In this document: positions 1-5,500 of the stretch, piece after piece
Position numbering within the stretch: the stretch's first letter is position 1
Layout of the letters: each line of letters begins with the position of its first letter
From: Bacteroidia bacterium
GTDB taxonomy: Bacteria > Bacteroidota > Bacteroidia > B-17B0 > Aurantibacillaceae
Assembly (NCBI GenBank): GCA_014379485.1
Contig: JACMLS010001114.1
Span: 1-6,700 of the forward strand
Reading direction: 5' to 3'
Length of the DNA stretch: 6,700 nt
Position numbers and translations under genes: made by a program
The notes under the pieces: generated by a model
Seen by the model: the letters and a program-made list of their open reading frames with translations, nothing else
Databases searched by the model: none
Told to the model about the DNA's origin: nothing

Positions 1-2
1 AT

Positions 3-410
3 ACCCTTATAGGCAAAAAAACAGGAACAAACTGGGATATCAGTATTCCCGTAACAACATGGGATATAACAACCCACTTATTATTAATCCAGGACATGTT
101 TTCAGAAACTGCTTTTAAGATCAATCATGTTTTCTGGTCTATTTCGGTTGAGTGGCATATCTATTTTCTTTTTCCAATATTAGTGATCATGTGGCGAAAA
201 ACTGGAGGAATACTTACGACTTTGGGTTCACTTGTTCTTTCGTTATTTTTTTATCACCTACTTTTAAAAATACCATATCGCCAGCATCTCCCGGAATTTC
301 TTTGTAAGGAAACTGGCTGTTTCCATTGCAGGACAGCAGGAGAAAAGCGATCAGGGTTAAAAGCGAAATTGATCCTTTTTTTTTCATTTGAAACTTTTTA
401 TAAAAGCTGA
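3..410 (+). CDS. Acyltransferase 3 family membrane protein, partial (5' end outside the window, 3' end probably truncated)
   Basis: The frame is open from the left edge, so the start lies upstream. Family members are multi-pass inner-membrane enzymes that O-acylate sugars of lipopolysaccharide, exopolysaccharide or peptidoglycan. The visible piece begins with a TTHLLLIQDMF segment. It continues with FWSISVEWHIYFLFPIL (about 138-188), which matches the family's FWSlsvEwqiYllFP signature, and then WRKTGG and a hydrophobic membrane segment to about base 265. After that (from about codon 90) the frame loses hydrophobic and family character, becomes Cys/Lys-rich and stops with TGA at 408-410. That tail is antisense to a convincing lipoprotein signal peptide, so it is probably not native. 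The family normally has about 350-400 residues with several more membrane helices, so this copy is cut short. Family assignment is confident; the exact end of genuine sequence is not. Confidence 0.7.
   Translation, partial: TLIGKKTGTNWDISIPVTTWDITTHLLLIQDMFSETAFKINHVFWSISVEWHIYFLFPILVIMWRKTGGILTTLGSLVLSLFFYHLLLKIPYRQHLPEFLCKETGCFHCRTAGEKRSGLKAKLILFFSFETFYKS
214..387 (-). CDS. N-terminal fragment of a lipoprotein, probably truncated
   Basis: The 57-codon frame starts with MKKK, a hydrophobic stretch (residues 7-18) and a lipobox LLSC with the lipidated cysteine at residue 20. This is a typical Bacteroidota lipoprotein signal, so the mature part would sit on a membrane facing the periplasm or the outside. 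The mature part has an acidic linker and then FLKVGDKKITKEQV (about residues 40-53), which resembles the VGDxxIT start of SurA/PrsA-type peptidyl-prolyl isomerases. That resemblance is only suggestive. The start at 387 is preferred over the upstream ATG at 453 because it begins the signal peptide and lies 10 bases after the stop of the preceding gene. The frame ends at 214 while running into antisense acyltransferase coding sequence, so the rest of the gene is missing or lies elsewhere. There is no obvious Shine-Dalgarno sequence. Confidence 0.6.
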   Translation of the reverse strand: MKKKGSISLLTLIAFLLLSCNGNSQFPYKEIPGDAGDMVFLKVGDKKITKEQVNPKS

Positions 411-853
411 AATTGCCTGAAGTGATGTGCGAAATGTTTGTTATGAACAACATGCCATTCTTCGTGTTTCAATTCGCCCATACGGGGATGTGTGTGTGTT
501 ATACCTGGATTTTCTTTGTAATGCGTTTCAAAATAAGTGATCTCGATGTACAATTCTTCCAGCGCAGCATTAAGATCTGAATGAACTAAAGCGGGTGGTT
601 CATCGCCCAGGGCCGGATTTTTAATTCCCGGACTTAATTCTGCATCGCCATAAATAAGTTTTGCTTTTAATTTATCCGCCTCTTCCTGGGTAAAATAAAA
701 TTTGCTGATTTTTTTTCCGCTCGAAATTTTTATGATACTGCATAAATGTTCAACGATATGTTGCGGACTCATTTTTCCGAACTGTGGTTTTGCATCGGCT
801 TTAAGTTTACTAAACGTATTTTTTAAAGCAGGTGTATTTAGAATATCTGTCAT
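398..853 (-). CDS. DUF1569/DinB-like four-helix protein
   Basis: A 151-residue soluble protein with no signal peptide. An early segment MSPQHIVEHL (residues 28-37) and a His-rich C-terminus (HPRMGELKHEEWH at 122-134, then HNKHFAHHFRQF at 137-148) fit the DUF1569 branch of the DinB/YfiT-like metal-binding fold. In that fold, histidines from separate helices bind a divalent metal. H36, H137, H140, H143 and H144 are the plausible ligands here. The HPxxGxLxxEEWxxxHxxHxxHHxRQF pattern is the clearest family mark. No enzymatic role has been settled for the family, and I do not propose a substrate. The gene lies 22 bases after the DUF2461 gene and 10 bases before the lipoprotein start, in a tight co-directional set. 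The start at 853 is favoured by this spacing; no Shine-Dalgarno sequence is visible, which is common in this phylum. Confidence 0.75.
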   Translation of the reverse strand: MTDILNTPALKNTFSKLKADAKPQFGKMSPQHIVEHLCSIIKISSGKKISKFYFTQEEADKLKAKLIYGDAELSPGIKNPALGDEPPALVHSDLNAALEELYIEITYFETHYKENPGITHTHPRMGELKHEEWHVVHNKHFAHHFRQFQLL

Positions 854-875
854 GATTTTGAATTATTTTTTGTTT

Positions 876-1565
876 CTATACAATTGAAATTCCGTTTACA
901 TCTGTTGTAAGCGCTTCGCTCATAAAATCAAGAAAGGGTCTCATGTCAATAAAAGTTTTATTTATTGTTTTCACAAAATCTTTGCCCATCACTTCTTTGT
1001 CTGTGAATTTTTTAACCACCAAAAATTGTTTGTATCTCAACAGATCAATCGCCGGATCATTTGCATCAAATCCTCTTGGTACAGTTTTTAATTGTTCTCC
1101 TTTTAAAGTGCCGAAAGTTTTAATGAAGGTTTTACTTTTTACAATTTTTCTGAAAGTTGTTGGGTCGTAAGAAAATTCGTCCCTGATGCGTTTAAGGTCT
1201 TCTGAATTAGGGCCCCAGAATCCGCCGGCTGCAAATGAATTGCCAGGGCTCAGGTGAAAGTAATAACCGCCTCTTCGTAATTTTGTAGCGCGGCTAAAAC
1301 TGCCACCCCAATGTGTATTGTAAGGGGTTTTCTCTTTAGAAAAACGCACATCACGATAAATACGGTGTAATGATTTTTTTCCGCTTTCTGTTTCAATTAC
1401 ATCGTGTTTATTCATTTCAAATAATAATGCATCAGCAAATTCTGCAATGTTTTTTAATTCTTTAAGGTAACGGTCTTTGTGGGCGTTAAACCAATCGCGG
1501 TCGTTATTTTGTTTGAGGGTTTTAAGGAAAGTAAAATTGGAAGGAAGAATTGTTGGGTGTGGCAT
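876..1565 (-). CDS. DUF2461 (TIGR02453 family) protein
   Basis: A 229-residue cytosolic protein of full family length. It shows family landmarks in order: FLKTLKQNNDRDWFNAHKDRY at residues 13-33, RIYRDVRFSKEKTPYNTHWG at 68-87, GGYYFHLSPGNSFAAGGFW at 99-117, IRDEF at 127-131, and PRGFDANDPAIDLLRYKQF at 163-181. These blocks define DUF2461, a conserved family widespread in bacteria and some fungi with no established biochemical function. The Arg/Asp-rich RIYRDVRFSKDK-type block and the glycine-rich GGYY block are its most invariant parts and are intact here. The gene starts 18 bases after the stop of the long-helix secreted protein, so the two are probably cotranscribed. No Shine-Dalgarno sequence is seen. 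Family identity is highly confident; function is unknown. Confidence 0.88.
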   Translation of the reverse strand: MPHPTILPSNFTFLKTLKQNNDRDWFNAHKDRYLKELKNIAEFADALLFEMNKHDVIETESGKKSLHRIYRDVRFSKEKTPYNTHWGGSFSRATKLRRGGYYFHLSPGNSFAAGGFWGPNSEDLKRIRDEFSYDPTTFRKIVKSKTFIKTFGTLKGEQLKTVPRGFDANDPAIDLLRYKQFLVVKKFTDKEVMGKDFVKTINKTFIDMRPFLDFMSEALTTDVNGISIV

Positions 1566-1583
1566 AAGAAAATTTTACGGAAT

Positions 1584-3587
1584 TTATTTTGGCAACAGCA
1601 ACTTTTCAATTTCTGCAAGTTTGGTTTTGGCGTATGCATCATCTGGTGTTGCCCTGAGCGCTTCTTCGTAAGCAGATTGTGCTTCGCGGTATTTTCTTGC
1701 CTTAAAATACTTATCAGCTCTTGTAATAGCATCTTTGTACTTATTAGCGCCCAGTTCCTGACGCACGGCATGTTTTGTTTCTCCTGATTTTATTGTTTCT
1801 GTATTTCCCGGATTTGAAGTTGATTCAACAGGTTTAGAAATAGTTTCGGGTTCTTTTTTTACGACGGTTATTTCTGTTTTTACAGGAACAATTTTTTCTT
1901 CCGGTATTTTTTCTCCGACAATTTTTTCTTTCGCTTCTTTTTCTTTTTTCGCTTTTTCCTGTGCTAACTTTTCCTCTTCAGCTTTTTTAGTGGCTTCCTT
2001 TTCTTTTGCGATTTTTTCTTTAGCAATTTTCTCCGCTTCAATTTTAGCAGCAGCTTCTTTCTCTTTATTTGTTTTTTGTTCTGCTGCTTTTTGTGCGGCT
2101 AATTTTTCTTGTTCTGCCTTTTCTGTAGCTGCTTTTTCTTTGGCAATTTTTTCAGCTTCTATTTTGGCCGCGGCTTCTTTTTCTTTCGCGGTTTTTTGTT
2201 CTGTTGCTTTTTGTGCAGCCAATTTCTCCTGTTCAGCTTTTTCAGCAGCAGCTTTTTCTTTTGCGATTTTTTCCGCTTCAACTTTCCCTGCGGCTTCTTT
2301 TTCTTTAGCGGCTTTTTCGTCAGCTATTTTTTGCGCAGCTAATTTTTCCTGCTCTGCTTTTTCAGTTGCAGCCTTTTCTTTCGCAATTCTTTCTGCTTCA
2401 ACTTTGGCCGCGGCTTCTTTTTCTTTAGCGGCTTTTTCGTCGGCTATTTTTTGCGCAGCTAATTTTTCCTGCTCGGCTTTTTCAGTTGCAGCCTTTTCTT
2501 TCGCGATTCTTTCAGCTTCCACTTTGTCAGCGGCAGCTTTTTCCTTTGCAATTTTTTCCGCTTCAACTTTCGCTGCAGCTTCTTTTTCTTTAGCAGCTTT
2601 TTCGTCGGCTATTTTTTGCGCAGCCAATTTTTCCTGTTCTGCTTTTTCAGTTGCAGCTTTTTCTTTTGCAATTCTTTCAGCTTCAACTTTCGCTGCCGCT
2701 TCTTTTTCTTTAGCAGCTTTTTCGTCGGCTATTTTTTGTGCAGCTACTTTTTCCTGTTCTGCTTTTTCAGTTGCAGCTTTTTCTTTTGCAATTCTTATTT
2801 CTTCTTCTTTATCTTTCTTAGCTTTTTCTTCAGCTAATTTTGCAGCTGCTTTACCGGCGTTTTCAAGACTATCTTTGCGACGTGCGTCTGCTTTTTCTTT
2901 CAGGCATAATTCCGCTTTAGGCAACTGTTCAACCGGATAGGGTTCTCCCGGAATAAGATTAATTGCTTTTTCAAAAAGTGATTTGGCAAGCGGACAATCT
3001 TGTTTATTCAGTGCTACGTCGCCTGACTTATTGTTGCCGCAAAAATTCTGCATTAGTGTCTGTTCTGCTTCTGCAATTTTCATAACAGTAGCAAGCCCTT
3101 GCTGAGTGGCAGCTTCATCGTCATCAAAATTTTTAATTTTTGGCAAGTAAACAATTTTTACAAGCGCATTCTGAAGTCCTGAATAGTCAATACCCGGAAA
3201 TTTTTTTGCCATTATTGCCCCGCCAATACTAAATGAAGGAGTAAAATCCGGGTCATCACTTACCTCCTGCGGAACACCGGTAGTTGAAATGGCAAACCGT
3301 TTTGAATTGCAACCTGTGTAAGAAATCTCAATAATAAAATTGTCGTTTGGCGGAACCATCACTGTAAAATCTCCGTTTCCATCACTTGTAGTTTGGGCAA
3401 CAACAGTAGTTCCTTTAAGTACCTTAATACTTGCTCCTGAAATGGCTCTTTCTTCTGATTCTGGTTTGGTGGTAAGTTTCCAGGTCCGTAATTCTACTTT
3501 ACTGCTTATCTTAACTTTCCAGTTCTGGGCTTTCAGTGAAAATGAAAGTGCGAAAAGCAATACAAATATTTTAGTGAAATGTCTCAT
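1584..3587 (-). CDS. Secreted protein: carboxypeptidase-regulatory-like domain, TPR-like helices and a long TolA-like Lys/Glu/Ala helix
   Basis: 667 residues. Residues 1-21 are a Sec signal peptide (MRHFTKIFVL..., cleavage near LKA-QN) without a lipobox, so the product is periplasmic or secreted. Residues about 45-105 (ISGASIKVLKGTTVVAQTTS, then a DGNGDFTVMVPP turn) look like a carboxypeptidase regulatory-like beta-sandwich. Residues about 195-228 (AKSLFEKAINLIPGEPYPVE...) read as a TPR hairpin. Residues 250-569 are a Lys/Glu/Ala helix with Lys or Arg at every fifth position, overlaid by 40-residue tandem repeats at 265-519. Residues 612-664 form a C-terminal TPR-like unit (YREAQSAYEEALRATPDDAY). 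The composition recalls TolA domain II, but there is no TolA membrane anchor or C-terminal domain, so the gene should not be called tolA. A scaffold or spacer role is my inference. Cysteines at 93, 183, 198 and 228 could form disulfides. It is probably the first gene of a set continuing into the DUF2461 and DUF1569-like genes. The start is supported by AGGAG 10 bases upstream. Confidence 0.85.
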   Translation of the reverse strand: MRHFTKIFVLLFALSFSLKAQNWKVKISSKVELRTWKLTTKPESEERAISGASIKVLKGTTVVAQTTSDGNGDFTVMVPPNDNFIIEISYTGCNSKRFAISTTGVPQEVSDDPDFTPSFSIGGAIMAKKFPGIDYSGLQNALVKIVYLPKIKNFDDDEAATQQGLATVMKIAEAEQTLMQNFCGNNKSGDVALNKQDCPLAKSLFEKAINLIPGEPYPVEQLPKAELCLKEKADARRKDSLENAGKAAAKLAEEKAKKDKEEEIRIAKEKAATEKAEQEKVAAQKIADEKAAKEKEAAAKVEAERIAKEKAATEKAEQEKLAAQKIADEKAAKEKEAAAKVEAEKIAKEKAAADKVEAERIAKEKAATEKAEQEKLAAQKIADEKAAKEKEAAAKVEAERIAKEKAATEKAEQEKLAAQKIADEKAAKEKEAAGKVEAEKIAKEKAAAEKAEQEKLAAQKATEQKTAKEKEAAAKIEAEKIAKEKAATEKAEQEKLAAQKAAEQKTNKEKEAAAKIEAEKIAKEKIAKEKEATKKAEEEKLAQEKAKKEKEAKEKIVGEKIPEEKIVPVKTEITVVKKEPETISKPVESTSNPGNTETIKSGETKHAVRQELGANKYKDAITRADKYFKARKYREAQSAYEEALRATPDDAYAKTKLAEIEKLLLPK
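1881..2840 (-). other. Segment encoding 64 uninterrupted Lys/Arg-first pentads (predicted long charged helix)
   Basis: Counting residues of the 667-residue protein, positions 250, 255, 260 and every fifth residue up to 570 are all Lys, or Arg at 265, 305, 360 and 400. The fifth residue of each pentad is mostly Glu, and the middle is Ala-rich (for example KIAKE, KAATE, KAEQE, KLAAQ). The pattern extends past the 40-residue repeats on both sides, covering 15 residues before them and 50 after. Such Lys/Glu/Ala sequences form stable helices, either a single charged helix or a TolA-like bundle. If fully helical, 320 residues at about 1.5 angstrom rise would be roughly 48 nm long. This length is an inference from helix geometry. 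Confidence 0.85.
2031..2795 (-). repeat. 120-bp in-frame tandem repeat (six units plus one 45-bp partial)
   Basis: Six 120-bp units encode 40-residue repeats. In translation order they lie at 2676-2795, 2556-2675, then a 45-bp partial unit at 2511-2555, then 2391-2510, 2271-2390, 2151-2270 and 2031-2150. Comparing 2281-2400 with 2401-2520 by eye gives 8 differences in 120 bases. Six of these are silent and two sit in one codon (Gly/Ala). The three units nearest the N-terminus plus unit 4 are the most alike. Units 5 and 6 have KATEQK or KAAEQK in place of KIADEK and are older or diverged. Indels are all multiples of 15 bases, so the five-residue register is kept. Copy number is likely to vary between strains, and short-read assembly could miscount it. 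Confidence 0.93.
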
Positions 3588-3594
3588 GAAAAAA

Positions 3595-3602
3595 TCTCTC
3601 CT
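3595..3602 (-). promoter_or_regulatory. Ribosome binding site of the long-helix protein gene
   Basis: On the minus strand the sequence AGGAGAGA precedes the ATG at 3587, with 10 bases between AGGAG and the start codon. It is the only clear Shine-Dalgarno sequence in the window, since the other genes show none. It supports the chosen start and suggests comparatively strong initiation of this gene. Confidence 0.55.
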
Positions 3603-3630
3603 GTAAAGGATGAAGGTACAAAAATTCCGC

Positions 3631-3638
3631 CAAAAATA
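3631..3638 (-). promoter_or_regulatory. Candidate Bacteroidota -7 promoter box (TATTTTTG)
   Basis: The minus strand reads TATTTTTG, an exact fit to the TAnnTTTG -7 element of Bacteroidota primary sigma promoters. It would start a transcript with a leader of about 35-40 bases before the ATG at 3587. No convincing -33 TTTG/TTG element is seen at the expected distance, and A+T-rich DNA gives such matches by chance. The position in the 134-base gap between two co-directional genes is what makes it plausible as the promoter of the downstream set. Confidence 0.35.
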
Positions 3639-3721
3639 AATACAGATTCGTTTAAATCCGATGAATTGAGAAAATCAGAGAAGCAATTACATTTTAAAGC
3701 CTTTGGATGCGAAAAATTGAG

Positions 3722-4285
3722 TTAAATCCCTTCCATTTTTTTCTTTGCATTTACTAACCAAAGCAATTCGTCAATAAATTTTTTAGCGCGTTTTTCGATT
3801 TTTTCTTTGTCTGCCGGAGTTCCTTCCGCATTAAAATTTGCGGCAACTTTTGGAACCGGAAAAACTTCGCCTGAGACCAGGGCGTGCATTTTCCATAAAA
3901 CAGATTGAAGTGAAAGTACTACCTGCGAACCTCCGAAATCGCCGGCAGAAACAGTTGAAATGGCAACTGGTTTTCTATGCCACTCATCATAGATCAGGTC
4001 AATTGCATTTTTTAAACTGGCCGGGTAACCTCCGTTATATTCTGGTGTAACAATAATAAGTCCGTCGGTTTTTTTTATTTTTTCAGCAAATTCAATTGCT
4101 TTTGCAGAAGGCTCTTTCTGGAATTTTAAGCGCTCATTAAAAAGCGGAAAATTAAATTCGTTAAGGTCAAGTACTTCAACGGTGGCCAGTTTTTGCTCTT
4201 CAATAAATTGTTTAAAAAACAAGGCCACCCAATGACTTTTTCTATCTGTGCGAATGCTGGATGAAAGAATGGAGAGGTGTATCAT
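3722..4285 (-). CDS. NADPH-dependent FMN reductase family flavoprotein
   Basis: 187 residues, the normal size for this flavodoxin-like family (PF03358). It reduces FMN, quinones, azo compounds or chromate with NAD(P)H through a bound FMN in the cytosol. Seen in order: the beta1 strand and phosphate-binding loop LSILSSSIRTDRKS (residues 4-17), the LDLNEFNFPLF segment (39-49), the hallmark IIVTPEYNGGYPASLKNAID (77-96) that contacts the flavin ring, and a second flavin loop SAGDFGGSQ (113-121). The C-terminus ends in a charged helix. All expected motifs are present, so the enzyme should be active; its physiological acceptor cannot be read from sequence. It is divergent from the VWA gene across a 214-base gap and followed by 134 non-coding bases, so it is probably its own transcription unit. 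No Shine-Dalgarno sequence is obvious. It should not be given a specific name such as azoR or chrR without phylogeny. Confidence 0.88.
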   Translation of the reverse strand: MIHLSILSSSIRTDRKSHWVALFFKQFIEEQKLATVEVLDLNEFNFPLFNERLKFQKEPSAKAIEFAEKIKKTDGLIIVTPEYNGGYPASLKNAIDLIYDEWHRKPVAISTVSAGDFGGSQVVLSLQSVLWKMHALVSGEVFPVPKVAANFNAEGTPADKEKIEKRAKKFIDELLWLVNAKKKMEGI

Positions 4286-4499
4286 AAATTAATAAGATTG
4301 AGATGTAAAATTACCCATAAATTTCAGATGCCCCGCTTGTCGGCAACAGTATCTCATAAATTGAGTGTAAATTCACAAAAATCTTTAAAAGTAATAGCGC
4401 TATAAAATATTCAGTCGCAATTATGGTTTAGTGTCATTTGGTATTAATTGCCCGGAGCCTTTGACAAAGTTTTTGATTTTATTTTCGAAACAAAAATTC
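4286..4499. other. Divergent intergenic region, FMN reductase / VWA gene
   Basis: These 214 non-coding bases must hold the promoters of both flanking divergent genes. No exact TAnnTTTG box with a properly spaced TTG was found on either strand. The only structured element seen is a perfect 10-base palindrome, ATAGCGCTAT, at 4394-4403, which could be an operator half or chance. No RNA gene is recognisable. Confidence 0.4.
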
Positions 4500-5414
4500 A
4501 TGTATAAAAAAAAGAGCGCATTTATTTTGGTCTTATTCTATTGTGTTTTTAACACGGCCCGGTCTCAACCTTCTTTAATAGACACATCAATGGTTGTTTC
4601 AGGAAATAAGAATATAAAGATCCTGTACCTTAAACCTGATTCTTTTCCTTTGGTGGCATTAAGATTCTGTGCTTTTTATAATAACGGCCGGCAGATAAAT
4701 AACATTACGAAAGATAAAATTATTGTGCGCGAATCAGAAAGTGAATGCGAGATCGTTTCTTTTGAAAAAATAAGTAAGGGAAAGGGGGCAAATGTTGCTC
4801 TTGTAATTGACCATTCCATTTCTATGCTTTCTCAGTTTGGCTTTGTAAAAGAGCTTTCTAAAAAGTTAGTTCTTGATCTGAATGATGAGCTGGATAAAAT
4901 TGCTTTGATTGGCTTTGCAAGTGAAGTAGAAGAAAATACTGCACTTAATGGCAAACGAAAAGAGATTATTGAAAAGATCAATAAAATGAAAACAGCCGGA
5001 AATACTGCATTGTATGATGGAATAAATTCAGGATTGAAAAGAATGAAAAAGGCAATTGGTTTCAGGGCAATTGTTGTAGTAACGGATGGAGGAGATAATT
5101 CTTCTTTTATGTGGAAAAATTTTCTGATCCGTAAACTGGTGCGAAAAAAAATTCCGGTTTACATTGTAAATGTGGGGAATACTGATGACCTAAAATCAAG
5201 AGAGATCGCTGAAAGATCGCACGGAAATTATTTTTATTTGCAAAGTATGACGGGAATTGAGAGCATATTGAAAGAAATTCAGGTGAAAACCAAACAGCAG
5301 GTGATGTATAAAATAAAGTACAAGAGGTTAAACAACGTAGAAGAAGTAATCAAAGGAAAAATTGAAATTAGTTCAGATGGGAGCGAAATGAATCTGCGCG
5401 TTTTAGATTTCTAA
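4500..5414 (+). CDS. Exported von Willebrand factor A (VWA) domain protein
   Basis: 304 residues from the ATG at 4500. An upstream in-frame ATG at 4431 was passed over because MYKKKSAFILVLFYCVFNTA begins a clear Sec signal peptide only from 4500, with cleavage near ARSQ (residues 20-23). There is no lipobox. Residues about 35-93 form a beta-rich leader domain. Residues 98-265 are a VWA domain with a complete metal-ion-dependent adhesion site: DHSIS at 104-108 (D104, S106, S108), T169 in NTALYDG, and D196 in VTDGGDN. Beta strands VALVIDHS, IALIGFA, AIVVVTDG and PVYIVNV alternate with helices as expected. The tail (266-304) is a short beta-rich segment. It probably binds a protein ligand through Mg2+ outside the cytoplasm; the partner is unknown. 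It converges on the DUF2135 gene across a palindromic terminator. Confidence 0.87.
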   Translation: MYKKKSAFILVLFYCVFNTARSQPSLIDTSMVVSGNKNIKILYLKPDSFPLVALRFCAFYNNGRQINNITKDKIIVRESESECEIVSFEKISKGKGANVALVIDHSISMLSQFGFVKELSKKLVLDLNDELDKIALIGFASEVEENTALNGKRKEIIEKINKMKTAGNTALYDGINSGLKRMKKAIGFRAIVVVTDGGDNSSFMWKNFLIRKLVRKKIPVYIVNVGNTDDLKSREIAERSHGNYFYLQSMTGIESILKEIQVKTKQQVMYKIKYKRLNNVEEVIKGKIEISSDGSEMNLRVLDF

Positions 5415-5497
5415 TCTACGAATCGCGAATAAAAAACGAATGCTACGAATCTGAATTGACTATTCGTAACATTCGTAAAAATTCGTGATTCGTAGAT
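5414..5497. terminator. Long imperfect palindrome, likely bidirectional terminator / intergenic repeat
   Basis: The left arm (5414-5450) and right arm (5462-5497) pair over about 36 bases around an 11-base loop. Matching blocks are ATCTACGAATC, CGAAT, CGAATG and TACGAAT, broken by two single mismatches and one A-rich internal loop with a one-base length difference. The arm fills nearly the whole 86-base gap between the convergent stop codons at 5412-5414 and 5501-5503, so transcripts from either side would form a hairpin just after their stop. Each arm is itself built from repeated ACGAAT-type words. Classical U-tracts are weak, so the terminator role is inferred from structure and place. Confidence 0.7.
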
Positions 5498-5500
5498 CAT

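Noticed and set aside
1990..2940. A 316-codon plus-strand open frame rich in Ser, Phe and Ala (plus two shorter Phe-rich frames in the same area).
   Set aside because: It is the exact antisense of the Lys/Glu/Ala repeat. Lys and Glu codons read backwards give Phe/Leu and Phe/Ser codons without stops, so the open frame follows from the repeat.
1584..3587. Naming the long-helix protein TolA.
   Set aside because: Only the helical composition resembles TolA domain II. The N-terminal membrane anchor and the C-terminal TolA domain are absent, and a cleavable signal peptide and regulatory-like domain are present instead.
4394..4403. A perfect 10-base palindrome ATAGCGCTAT in the divergent intergenic region.
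   Set aside because: Short palindromes arise by chance, and there is no second copy or promoter overlap to support an operator.
4460..4487. TTTG (4460-4463) and TATTTTCG (4480-4487) as a promoter for the VWA gene.
   Set aside because: The -7 box has one mismatch to TAnnTTTG, the 16-base spacing is short, and the predicted start would leave almost no leader before the ATG at 4500. Too weak to list as a feature.
4431..4499. An upstream in-frame ATG that would add 23 residues to the VWA protein.
   Set aside because: The extension would bury the signal peptide that starts cleanly at the ATG at 4500, and no ribosome binding site supports it.
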